From Alligator mississippiensis (lineage: Eukaryota; Chordata; Crocodylia; Alligatoridae): a stretch of DNA of 64,000 nt. The first letter of the stretch is position 1. Each line of letters opens with the position of its first letter. This document shows positions 11,101 to 23,100 of this stretch, in pieces. A program made the position numbers and the translations under genes. The notes beneath the pieces are model-generated. The model was not told where the DNA came from. It saw nothing but the letters and a program-made list of their open reading frames with translations, and did no database searches. The stretch covers positions 50,892,501 to 50,956,500 of the forward strand of contig NC_081825.1 in NCBI RefSeq assembly GCF_030867095.1, given 5' to 3'.

Positions 11101-14100
11101 GGAAGAGGCTCCAGAAGGAGGACAGTGTCTTCAATGGCAGGGATAAGATAAGTTCTGCTAGTGTCACTGGCTGATGTACAATAACTGACGGGTACCTTTT
11201 TTTGGCTGCGCTAGAAAGAACTTTCATGTGTCTGTTTAATTAATATGATTTTTGTGATCTGTTTTCAAGCAGGCTTTGAGCCTATGTCCCTGTGACTGCA
11301 TCACTTTGCCTCCACACATTTATTCTTTATATACTGTTTTTTAAAGGAAATTGTATTCTTGTCTGTTGCAGGCAAGAAGCACTGCCTTCAGAAAATCCAG
11401 TTGTGGCTTTTCGTGATATGAAAACACAAAGTAATAATCCAGCTTCTGTATCTTCTGAAGACGGAAAAAATTACCAGTTGCCTATAGAGGCTGGTAGAAA
11501 AGGTGTGGTGAAACCCTTTGGTGAAAAGACCAGTTTCTTCCCAGGAAGTGGAGAATAGCTGGGATTTCTTCCAGGGTGTTCTTTCCACCTTTCATAAATA
11601 TATCTCAAGCTAGAACGGGCTTATCTGCATGGAGAATTTGATTGAAATAGCACTCAAATTAGATTAAGTTAAATATGAAAAAGGAAGTACTCGCTTTATG
11701 GAAATGAGCATCCATTGAGATTGATATTCTGGAATATCCGTGCTTTAAATTCACAACCTACCTTAATACAGTCAAATTGTAGGGAAGTGATAGGTGATAA
11801 ACCTGAAATATATTCCTTTCCTTGTTCTTTTTCCTCAAACGGAGAGAGCTTTTCCTCCCACCCCGCCTTGGACCTTTATGCATGGTTTTAGAGGAGCAAG
11901 ATCACTACTGTGAGGATTGTGAAGTCTCCACTAGTGTCCCTTCCTCAGCTTCCAGTTTTAGGAATGTCCAGCCAAGCAGAAAACTCCAGTTTTGCTTCTG
12001 TCACTGGTTTATGTGATTCTTACTAGTTTCGCCAGTAGGGCCCAGACACTGCATGTGGCCATGAAAGTAAGCTTTTTGTTTTTTTGGGAAAGATATGAGC
12101 TGCTGCCAAAGTACTAGCTCCTTTTGCCTTCAGACTCAGACAGACCTCACTGGAATAACTTACATTTGTTCACATTTGTAACTGCCATAGTGAAAAAGAT
12201 CAGTTGTGTTCTGTAATGGCTAAAAATGGCATGTTGCAGCTTTCTATTCCTGTTTGTGGTGCAGGACCAATACAGCTATGCAAAAATGAGCTGGCTTCTT
12301 TTATGGCTCATGCATCCTGAACAGAATGTTTCAGAAAGGCCCTATCCCTGTTAACATGCATAATGCTTAACTTTATTCTTTTAGTCCTGTTGAGATCAGT
12401 GAGGACCTAGTAAGCACAGTGAATTAAGTTAGGCCTTGTCTATAGGAGAAGGGTTTTTGACTTAAAATAATGTCATTATACTGGTAAGAATGTCTGTGTA
12501 AGATGCTTTTATTCTGGTGTAAGAGTGTTTTATTTTATGGCTCACTGTGAGGAGATGTTTAAACAAAACCAAAAAAGCCGTTGTTATTCTGGAATCACGG
12601 TGTTCACGAAGTGGGTATAACTCCTCAAGCTTTCCAGGTAAACAAGTAAATAGTATGTCTCTGTTCTTTAGGATATTACACCACTTATTTCCTGAATTCT
12701 ACGTTGGCCGTGGTTTGTTATGTCACCCAGGTTGTACTGGGGGCAGAAATGATTGTAGCAGGGTGCGGGGCCCGGGGCGAATCAGCCTGCGCGGGGCCCG
12801 GATGTGGCCGTGGTGGGAGCAGGGCCGGCAAGCGCTGGATGCAAAGCTGGTCTGGCTCTGCGGGGCCCCCCAAAGCACAGAGCCCAGGGCAGTTGCTCCA
12901 ATTTGCCCCCCTCCCCCCAGGGACAGCCCTGACTAGAGGAGAATGTAGTGTTCATAGATTCATAGATGTTAGGGTCGGAAGGTACCTCAATAGATCATCG
13001 AGTCCGACCCCCTGCATAGGCAGGAAAGAGTGCTGGGTTAAGATGACCCCAGCTAGATGCCTATCTAACCTCCTCTTGAAGACCCCCAGGGTAGGGGAGA
13101 GCACCACCTCCCTTGGGAGCCCATTCCAGACTTTGGCCACTCTAACTGTGAAGAAGTTCTTCCTAATGTCTAGTCTAAATCTGCCCTCTGCTAGCTTATG
13201 GCCATTATTTCTTGTAACCCCCGGGGGCGCCTTGGTGAGCAAAGCCTCACCAATTCCCTTCTGTGCCCCCATGATGAACTTATAGGCAGCCACAAGGTTG
13301 CCTCTGAACCTTCTCTTGCGGAGGCTGAAGAGGTCCAGGTGCCCTAGTCTCTCCTCATAGGGCTTGGCCTGCAAGCCCTTAACCATACAAGTGGCCCTTC
13401 TCTGGACCCTCTCCAGGTTATCCACATCCCTCTTGAAGTGCGGCGCCCAAAATTGCACACAGTATTCCAACTGCGGTCTGACCAGCGCCCGATAGAGGGG
13501 AAGTATCACCTCCTTGGTTCTGTTCATCATGCATCTACTGATGCACGATAAAGCGCCATTAGCTTTCCTGATGACTTCGTCACACTGCCGACTCATGTTC
13601 ATCTTGGAGTCCACTAGGACTCCAAGATCCCTTTCTGCTTCCATTCCACCAAGCAGGTCATTTCCTAGGCAGTAGGTATGCTGGACATTTTTCCTCCCTA
13701 GGTGCAGCACTTTGCATTTCTCCTTGTTGAATTACATTCTTTTGTTTTGTACCCATATGTCCAACCTGTCCAGGTCTGCTTGTAGTTGTTCCTTGCCCTC
13801 CAGAGCGTCCACTTCTCCCCATGGTTTTGTGTCATCCGCAAACTTGGACAGAGTACGCTTCACTCCCTTGTCCAAATTGCTGATGAAGACATTGAAGAGT
13901 ATCGGTCCAAGGGCCAAGCCCTGCAGGACCTCACTGCCCGCATCCTTCCAATTCGATACAGACCCATCCACTATGTCTCTCTGGGTACGACCCTCTAGCC
14001 AATTCACCACCCACCGGACTGTGTAGTCATCCAAGTCACAGCCTCTTAACTTGTTCACCAGTATGGTGTGGGATACCGTATCGAAGGCCTTCCTGAAGTC

Positions 14101-17100
14101 TACTCCTGCCTCCAGGTGTTTTGTAACCTGGTCATAGAAAGAGACTAGATTAGTCAGGCATGATCTACCTGCTACGAACCCGTGCTGGTTTCCCCTCAGC
14201 ATAATTTGTCCTGCTGGGCTCTTGCAAATGTGAGCCTTGATAATTTTTTCAAAGACTTTGCCAAGGATGGAGGTGAAACTGACTGGCCTATAGTTGCTTG
14301 GGTCCTCCTTCCTCCCCTTCTTGAAAATGGGGACCACATTGGCCCTTTTCCAGTCCTCTGGGACCTGGCCCATGCGCCATGAGTGTTCAAATATTCCCGC
14401 CAGTGGCTGTGCAGTGACATCAGCCAGTGCCTTCAGTACCCTCGGATGGAGCTCATCCGGGCCGTTTGTATGCTTCTGTATACCAGCTGACTTTCAAAAG
14501 ATGGTTTTGCAGTTAGTTTATTTTCATCTCATGAGAACCAAAAAGTAGCTTGCTTTTAAAGCTAAGGAATTTACCAGAACGCTTTAAGAAGATTATATTT
14601 TAGGTTCCCAGTTCTGAAGCAAATTTTTCAGAATTTACTAGTATCTTACATCTTTGTCCAAAACTTGCTCATCCAAATGATATGGTTGTTCCTCAAGACC
14701 TTTGAGTAGCATTGCTCTGTATTTTTAGCAACTGTAGTTTCTTGTATCAATACTAGTAGCTAGAATAATTTGAGTATTCCTAGTAATAGTACTTGCATGA
14801 TTGCAGCATTTCATTGTGAACTGTAATTGTGACAGATGTCATTGAAATGTTAATTTTTTTGCATGATTATTTGACCAGGCTTGCAACTTAGCCAGGGGCT
14901 CAGTAATTGGGGTTAATTGGCCAGGTAAAGTATTTGAAGGGCCTCATGTTCAGCTTGACAACCTTCCTTGTCTTTGATATGTGATGTGGCAACTTTTGAA
15001 AGCTGCATTTGGCCAATTCTGATATTTCGTGGAATTTGTTAATTCATTACTTTTTTTGTTCTGATGAAAATCAGGAAACTAAAAAATGCTTAACATCATG
15101 CCCATATAGCAGGGGTGGGCAATTATTTGGGCTGGATGGCCACTTAGCAAGTTTTGGTAAGCTCTTGAGAGCTGCACATGCATGCGCAGACAAATGCATA
15201 CATGACCTCCCTGCAGCTCTCCCTGTGCCCCCTCCCCAAGTCACTGGCATGTGGCTGGATTAGGCAGGAGGAGTGCCAGCCCACTCCAGCACCCATGCGG
15301 CCTGAAGCACTGTGAGGGAATACAGTGCAGCACCCACTCAGCTGGGGACTTGGGGAGAGGAAGTGGCTGCATGGAGTGCCGTGGGGAGCTTGCGTGTGTT
15401 TGTCTGCTCATCCGTGCATGCACAGCACTAGCCCACAATTTGGCACCAGCCCAGCCGCATGCCAGGGACTAATTGGGAGGGAGGGGGGGTAAGAGGAGGG
15501 AGGAAGCCATGGGTTATCTGAGCCTGGCTGGGCAGGTGCCACATTGTGTTCTCCCCTTCTTCCTGCACCCTCTCTTCTGCTTTGAGTTCCTGGCACACAG
15601 CTGGGCTGGGCTGGTGCTGCACTGTGTTTCTGTGTCCTGCTTTGGGCCATGTGGGTGCAGCTGGAGCAGCTGGTGTGGCTTCTGCCCAACCTGGCCATGT
15701 GGGTCAGGCAGGAGGCACGTCAGCCATTCCAGCTGTGCCCACCAGAGGCCAGGCTCTGGTCTGTGAAAGGCCACAGGGTTGGAGCTTCATACATACAGCC
15801 TTGTTGGGCAGAAGCCTGGCCAGGAGCTCAGTTCAGAGCAGAATCACTCTAGTTCAGGGGTTGTTACCCCCGGAACCGTGCCAGAGCATGGCACACAAGG
15901 CCATTTTGCTCAGCATGTCCCAGCTGGCCCAGGTGGTTGGGAGGCTGCAAGTCCTGCTGCAACCAGACTGGGCTCTGTGGCAGGTAGCAGGGAAGTGCAA
16001 ACAGCTGCACCCAGGTCTGGAGCCCTGGCACTGGCTGTGTGGCAGCAGCAGCTGCATGTGCACTTCTGGGTGAATGGCAGGAAGGGGCTGGGGCAGCGCA
16101 ACCATGGCCTCTGCCCTGTTGTCTCCTCCTGGCACACCAAGTCAAGGTGTGGGTCAAGGTTTAGGGTGTGTTTGGTACTTAGCCCAATAACTGCCGACTG
16201 CTGCTCTAGTTACAGCAGCCACAAATTCACGCTTTGGAAGCCCCTCAGTTCTCCTGTTAGCTCTGTTCTTCTCTATTTGTGAGGGGAAGAAAGGCTGATC
16301 TGGATGTACAGCTTGTTTTATATCAGCATTAAAGTTCAGTTCATTTTATTCAGTAAACTGTCAGAAAGCATTAGTATTTTTAAAAATTTCAGTCACAATA
16401 AACTAAAATATACTTGAAAATAAAGCTGAATTGTAGCTAACATCTTTGATACTGCTACTTGCAGTAATCTTGTTTTAAAGTTGTCTTTTTACAGTGTGGA
16501 AAAGACTGGTGTTGAAACATGATTACAAACTTATAAATTATTTTGTCTTCTGACTGTAAAATTACATGATAGATGAATACTAACTTAAAAGTTTTATATT
16601 GAAGAGTTAAATGGTTTCTGGCCTGCTTTCATAACTATTTTAAAGATTCATTTCATTGTCCATGTAATTTTTTTTTTGTTTTAGAATAATTGCCACCAGT
16701 GGATTAAGAAAAGATAAGTATGCTTGAAAACATTTAATTATATTTCCTAGTTAATATGTGAAGTGTCTCTTATCTTGTGACGTTCTCTGGATAAAGTGTT
16801 GCTTCTGTTTAGGGAGAGAAATAATTTTGTTCATGGTTATGGTCTAAAGTGCATGAAACTTATAAATAACTTTCTATGGCATACTCTGGAGACAAAATAT
16901 ACTTTTTGCACTAGTAGTTTACTTTGCATTTTCCCTTCAGATTATGCGCTGAAAAAACTTGCAATGTTCTGAATTGGGAATATTTTTATTTAGGTGGGGG
17001 GAATCTGTTTTGTGAATTAAAATCGAGCTGTTTTGAGGTCTGATAGTCTATGCATTAAAAATCACATATAGTCTATTTTTATGGTAGTTTATTACAAATT

Positions 17101-20100
17101 CACAAGTCAATAACTCCTGTATCTTACTTAATCAGGCAGTATAGAGTGGACCCTATTTACAATTTATTGTTAGGGTTTTTTTTATTTATTTAGGGGTGAA
17201 CTGTATAAAAGCTTTGTTTGGAACTTACCCATATAAGGAAGCTATTGTATACTAGGTTAGGGTGTGAATTTAAAGCACAATAGCAATCCTGCACTAGCTT
17301 CTTATGTGGACATTTTGTTCCATATTCTCTCTTTGTAGTTTCATCTAGTCTGTCTTGGCATTCTTATATCTTTACATACGTGCTGCCACTATGGCCGTGT
17401 AGGGAAAAGTAGCATATGTCATTAGCCTATTCTTTTGACCCTCCTTGCCTGCAGCCCTCTTCTGCTGGCATAGTGGTGTCCAGGTTAAGTAGAAGGAGGT
17501 TGCCATCAGAACTTCATTGGTTAGGAGTATAATCTTTTCATGCCCCTAACCAACATGGTTATATTAGGGAGACATGGAACAAGGATGCACACAGGGAACT
17601 GAATGCCTATAGGAACCCTACTATTTTCCCACATAGACGTCCTTAGACTGTGTAAAAGAATGAACACAATTTGTTGGAACTGAGTCTAATCCTGCAGTCC
17701 CTTTGAATGTAGAACTGCTAGTGATCTCAGTAGGAATTTAATTGTAGGACTATGGGATCTCTGCCTGAAATAAACAGTCTTTTATATTTGCATCTAAAAT
17801 TGGCAATTCAAAGTCCTATTCAAACTGCTTATTACATTATTATCCGCTAACTTTCCAACTATATTGTATTAAAAAGAAAAGGGTGTATAAAACTTTACAT
17901 GTTGTCTTACATCTTTATGAAACTGTTTCTTAATCTGGGTTTTTGTATCTAAACTGTGGATTTGGAAGAGCATGCATGCCTCTGCATTGCATCTGACAAG
18001 AGTGCTTCATGGCCAGTGACACACCAGTGATATTCAGGTTCTCCTTGCTTAAAGTTGTCCAGCAAAACTTGTTTGTAAAATCCCTTCCTAGGAAGCTTAA
18101 CTGTAATTAAAGCAGTATTAACATCCTATGATCACATGCTGCCTGCCACTCAGGCCTGTTGTGCTTTATTTTCAGTTAGGACTTCCCTCAAAAGTACATA
18201 GCTTAAACTTTGTCCAGGCCAGCATCATTCCATGTCTTAGTTATTGCAGTGTACTTTCTTTAGGCCTTTGACAGTTTATAAGCAGGGAGGGCCAGTGGAG
18301 CCAAAAGGGTAGGGTGATGAGCTGGGTTGCTTTGAGAACAGATAAATAAATACCTTGAGCCCAGAGAGATGAGCTGCTGCTGCTGACTCTCATCATTTGT
18401 ATGGTGAGGGGAAAGTAGTTCTGAGTGGGACTGCCAAACAGAACCCAGAGAGCTAATGTCTGGGGAACAGAGATGGGCCACCTGAAGAATACAGTGTAAA
18501 CATGTTCTGAAAATAATCATCAGTAAGTTTTAAGTCCAGGGTTTTTAAGGAGGTGGGCAATGAACTGAGAATGCAGATTACTTAATGGAAATGCAATAAA
18601 TGTTAGGGATTGCTTGCGTAGGGCTTTATCCCATTGTGCTTCAAAATACACAGAAAAACAATCTTAGCTAGGACCCAGACTGCATAAGGATTTGTTATAT
18701 CAAAGCCGTAAATGTAATAGAACTAAGATTGGATTAAAATTTTTAACACTAAAGCTGCCTATATGCGTGCTCAGGGGTAGGGGGAGGTGTTTTAATTAGA
18801 GTGGTTCCCGGTGAGCCGTTCTAATTAAATTAAAATGCCTTGCCGTCAGGTGTATTAAGCCCCCATGTGTTTAAAAATGGCCACAGGATGATGACACCAA
18901 ACTATGGGGAAGTGTGGTCACCTGAGAGGATAGGCTGGCAATTCAGGCTGACCTGGACAGCTTGCAAGGTGGGTGGATCAAAACTTGATGGCATTCAATG
19001 CTGAGAAATGCAAGGTGCTCCACCTGGGGGGAAGGGGGGGGAAATCCACATCACACTTGTAAGCTCGGCAGTGCTATACTTGCTAGCACCACAATCAAAA
19101 GGGACTTGGGGGGGTCATGATTGACCACAAGATCAGGGGTGATGTATAGGGGGTGCACAGGGGTGTATGTGCACCCCCTGAGAGGCTGCACTCCCTGTGT
19201 AGCCAGTGGGCAGGTGGGAGCACCAGTACACCCCCCCCCCCCCCCCCCCCGGCGCAAGTGCTGGTCTATGAGCAGGGCCACCAGCAAAAGTGGCCATGCC
19301 ACTTCCGGAAGTGGCCGTGGAGCTCTAGAAGTGGTGCGGCCGCTTTTACAGTGAGTGAAATTGGTTCCCCTGCAACCAGTGAAATTGCCTTATGGGGGAC
19401 CTCCCACCCAGCCACCGGGATCCCCCCTCCTGGTTTCTGACTGGTGGGGAGGGGGGGGGAAACGTGCCCCCCCCCGACTTCAGAGGCACCAGACACCCAT
19501 GCACAAGATGAACATGAGCCACCAATGTGATGCTGCAGCCGATGAAGCAAACAAAACTGTGGCTTGCATCTATTGATTCATTTCAAGCAAGACCTAGGAA
19601 GTCCTCCTTCCGCTGTACTCGGCCCTGGTGAGGCTGCAGTTAAAGTACTGCATCCAGTTTTGGGCTCCGCACTTTAGGAAGGATGTGGAGAAGCTTGAGA
19701 GAGTCCAGTGGAGAGCCACGATCAGAGGACAAGAGAACAAGTCTTATGAGGAAAGGCTGAGAGACATGGGACTCTTCAGCCTGGAAAAGCAAAGGCTCAG
19801 GGGGTACTTGGTGGCAGCCTATAACTATATTAGGAGTGTGCATCAGGACCTGGGAGATTGTCTGTTCTCTAGGGCATCCCAAGGGAAGACAAGCTCTAAC
19901 TGTCACAAACTCGAGGAAGACTATTTTAAACTGGACATAAGGGAAAGCGTCTTTGCTGTCAAGTTCCTAAAGTCTGGAACAGATTTCCCCAGAAGTGGTG
20001 CAGACACCTACTCTGGATGCCTTTAAGGCATGTTTGGATGCTCCCCACCATCTGTGGGGGCAGACTTCCTGCCCCTTGGGTGTGGGGCTGGACCCAATGA

Positions 20101-23100
20101 TCTTGCGAGGTCCCTTCCAGCCCTAATGTCTATGAAATCTAGGATGCTTTATCTAAAGGTTCAGACAGAAGTGTAGTTCCTGGCTGTAACTCAGAAGGAT
20201 TTCACAAGGCGTTCCAAGTTACAGCATTACCTCAGACCAAACAGAAGTTCAGGTTTGGTTCCAGGAGGGAGGGGAATCTAGCTCTGCTTGCTGCCAGGTT
20301 CCCCTAGCAGTGTCCAGGCTCTCTGCCAGTGCTCCCTGTTTTCAGAAGGGGAGGGGGAAAGTCAGTGGAGGGAGCTCATTTTTGGGGCTCCCCAGCTAGT
20401 GCTGAAGGGCTGGGGTGGGTGAATTGGATCCCCCCCACCTTGGGGTGGTGGGGGCTGCAGTACACCCTCCCCACTGTCCATGGGGGCTGAAAACCTCTCA
20501 GACTGAACTCCCTCTCCTTCATTTCCCCCCCTCCCATTCTGAAAACAACAACAGGCTGTGAGCTCTACAGACACAAGTTATGAAAGAGGCTACATTTTGT
20601 AACATCTTTATCTGATACCTTGTGTAATGAAGGATCAGATTTTCACCCAATCGGCCATTTTTTAAGCTGTTTGCAGCCAAGCACTTGTATTTGGTCACAG
20701 CTATCTACTGCTTTCTGGGGCCAGGTCAGGCAAAAATTGTCATTTCCGTTTGCACCTTTAACCCAGGGATGGGCAAAATGCAGCCCGTGGGCCAGGCCAT
20801 TCTATCTGGCCTGCAGGGCCCATAAAAAATTTAGAAAATTAATATTTATCTGCCCCGGCTGCCTATCATGTGGCCCTCAATGGCTTGCCATTGGTACCAA
20901 AACTTACCAAAACTTGGTAAGCGGCCCTCCACCCAAAATAATTGCCCGCCCCTACTTCAACCTATTCACGGAGCTTTAGTTAAAGTGGCCCCCATGGCCA
21001 TTTAAAAACATGTGGGGACTTATGCATGTGATGGTAAGGCCATGCTGAAGTATTCTAATTGGAACACAAACCAGCACATGTGTAGGCAGCTTTATCTTTT
21101 TCATTCCTCTCCCATCTTAAAATGATGCGTTTTGCATTCTTATATTTCTCATTATGTTGGATCTGTATCAGTTTACACTGGAAAAAACTTCATTCATCTG
21201 ACGTTAGGAAATTTCTTGACTAAATGTGTCCTGAAAACATTTGTTTAAAAAAGTCTTCCAAAAATAGCCTTTTCCAAACTTCCTGCATTTTTGCCAATAA
21301 GACTGAAGTAGTGTATTGTATGTGGCTGTATTAAACTTTAAAATCCTTCAGTCTGGGATTTGTTTTTTTACTTACATTGTATGACTGAACAGAATATTAT
21401 TGCTTGGGGGTCTTGTTTTGTTTCTTTGTTTCCAATGAAAGGGAATGATGGAGTTTATTTTATATTTTCAGAAGTTTTCTCAAGTCATTTGTATGCTAGG
21501 ATTTGACCTAAAGAAAATTTTTACTATGGAATTAAAATCGGTGGAAAAAGGAGGGTTTTATAAGGTACTTGCCTGTTGAATCTAATAGTCAGGATTCAAA
21601 TTACACTTTGACTCTTGGGGGGGAGGTCTGCAAAAAAGCAAAACAAAACTGGGCTGTCCATCAGGATGCCCTAATAAAATTGGAGACCTCCTCCGTGCCC
21701 CGCCCCAGGTTATGATTTTCAAATCTTACAGGGGGTCTCCTCTCTAATCGAGGGGCTCAGCCTCCCTAAGCTCCCCTGTAATTCAAACTCTGCATCTCCT
21801 TAACTTTGCTAGGTACAGAAACTTCAAACTTCAAATATCTTTCAGTTAAAATGTCATGCATTTTATTTCTCTGTTTATTAAAATTTAACCTTTACCATGT
21901 CTGTAAAAAGTGAGAGCAGCCTTACAGTAATCTTGGTTTTTAAGTCCACTTGCATTATATTAAAAAAAAAAAAAAAAAGTTTCCTGAACCAGAAGTGTCA
22001 AGACCACAGGCAGGCTGCTATGGTTTTGGATGGTCACAGAATATAACCCGCTTCAAATCATGAAAATTCTAACTCTAATCAAACTTCAGGCTTTTTTGAA
22101 CTGTAAAAAATTCTGCTTAATATCAAACTTTCTGATAAAGGTACCAAACGTGATTTAACAAACTTGTCCAAAATGGAGAAACAAAAAAAAGGACATACCT
22201 TTTTTTTTCATAAAATTTCCCAGGTCATGGAAATCATTCACCATTCAGTTTTACCATAAGTGGAAAACAGCACATTTAACACTGCTGAACATATTTTCAT
22301 GTTTTCTGTTCCTGTTTTTCAAGTTAAGCTTGTATTTTAAGTACTAGATACAAAATGCAGAAACTCTGGAGCTTTTGTTTCTGCCTTGAAAGGAAGAGGA
22401 AGGAATATGTAGGTCCAAGTGAAAGTTAAGATCTAAAAGTTACAGGGTTTCTAGTAGGGGTGCACTGATAGAGATTTTGGGGGCCGATACAGATATCTGA
22501 TTTTTAAAGAGGCATATTGGCTGATAATTTGATTTCCAATACATCATGAAGAGCTTCCTTCAGCTGGTAAGTCCATTGTAGAAGGGAAGAGGGGAGGGAA
22601 GAGATGGGGTGGACAGATCCTTCCCTCCACAGTGAGGGAGGGGGCAGGTGCAGGCGCTGCCCAGCTGGGGCAGGGCACAGGATAGACCTGCGGTTCGTCA
22701 GGCGGGGGCCTCCTACAGTTGCATGCACCCTGGGAGGGCACGGGGGGCATGTGTCCCCCTGATCTGCATGGGGTGAACGCATGGGCTGCAGCTGAGGGCT
22801 GGAGCTGGGGTTGCGCTGGCCTCTTCTTGCCGGGGTCTAGGCTCAGGGCCGGGGCTATGGAGGGGGCTGCAGGCACCCCAAATTTCATCACAGCTCCCTC
22901 CCATTGCGCGCCTGGCGCAACCACAGCTCTTCTCAGCATGCATGGGGTGGCGGGGTTGAGCCAAGAAGAACTGTGGCTGCTCTGGGCATGTGGCGGCAGT
23001 GGTGAGAGGGAGCTATGGCAGAATTTGGGGTGGCTGCAGCCTCCTCCATAACCCCTATCCTGAGGCCAGAGCCTGGCTCCAGCCCATGACTCCAGCCTGC

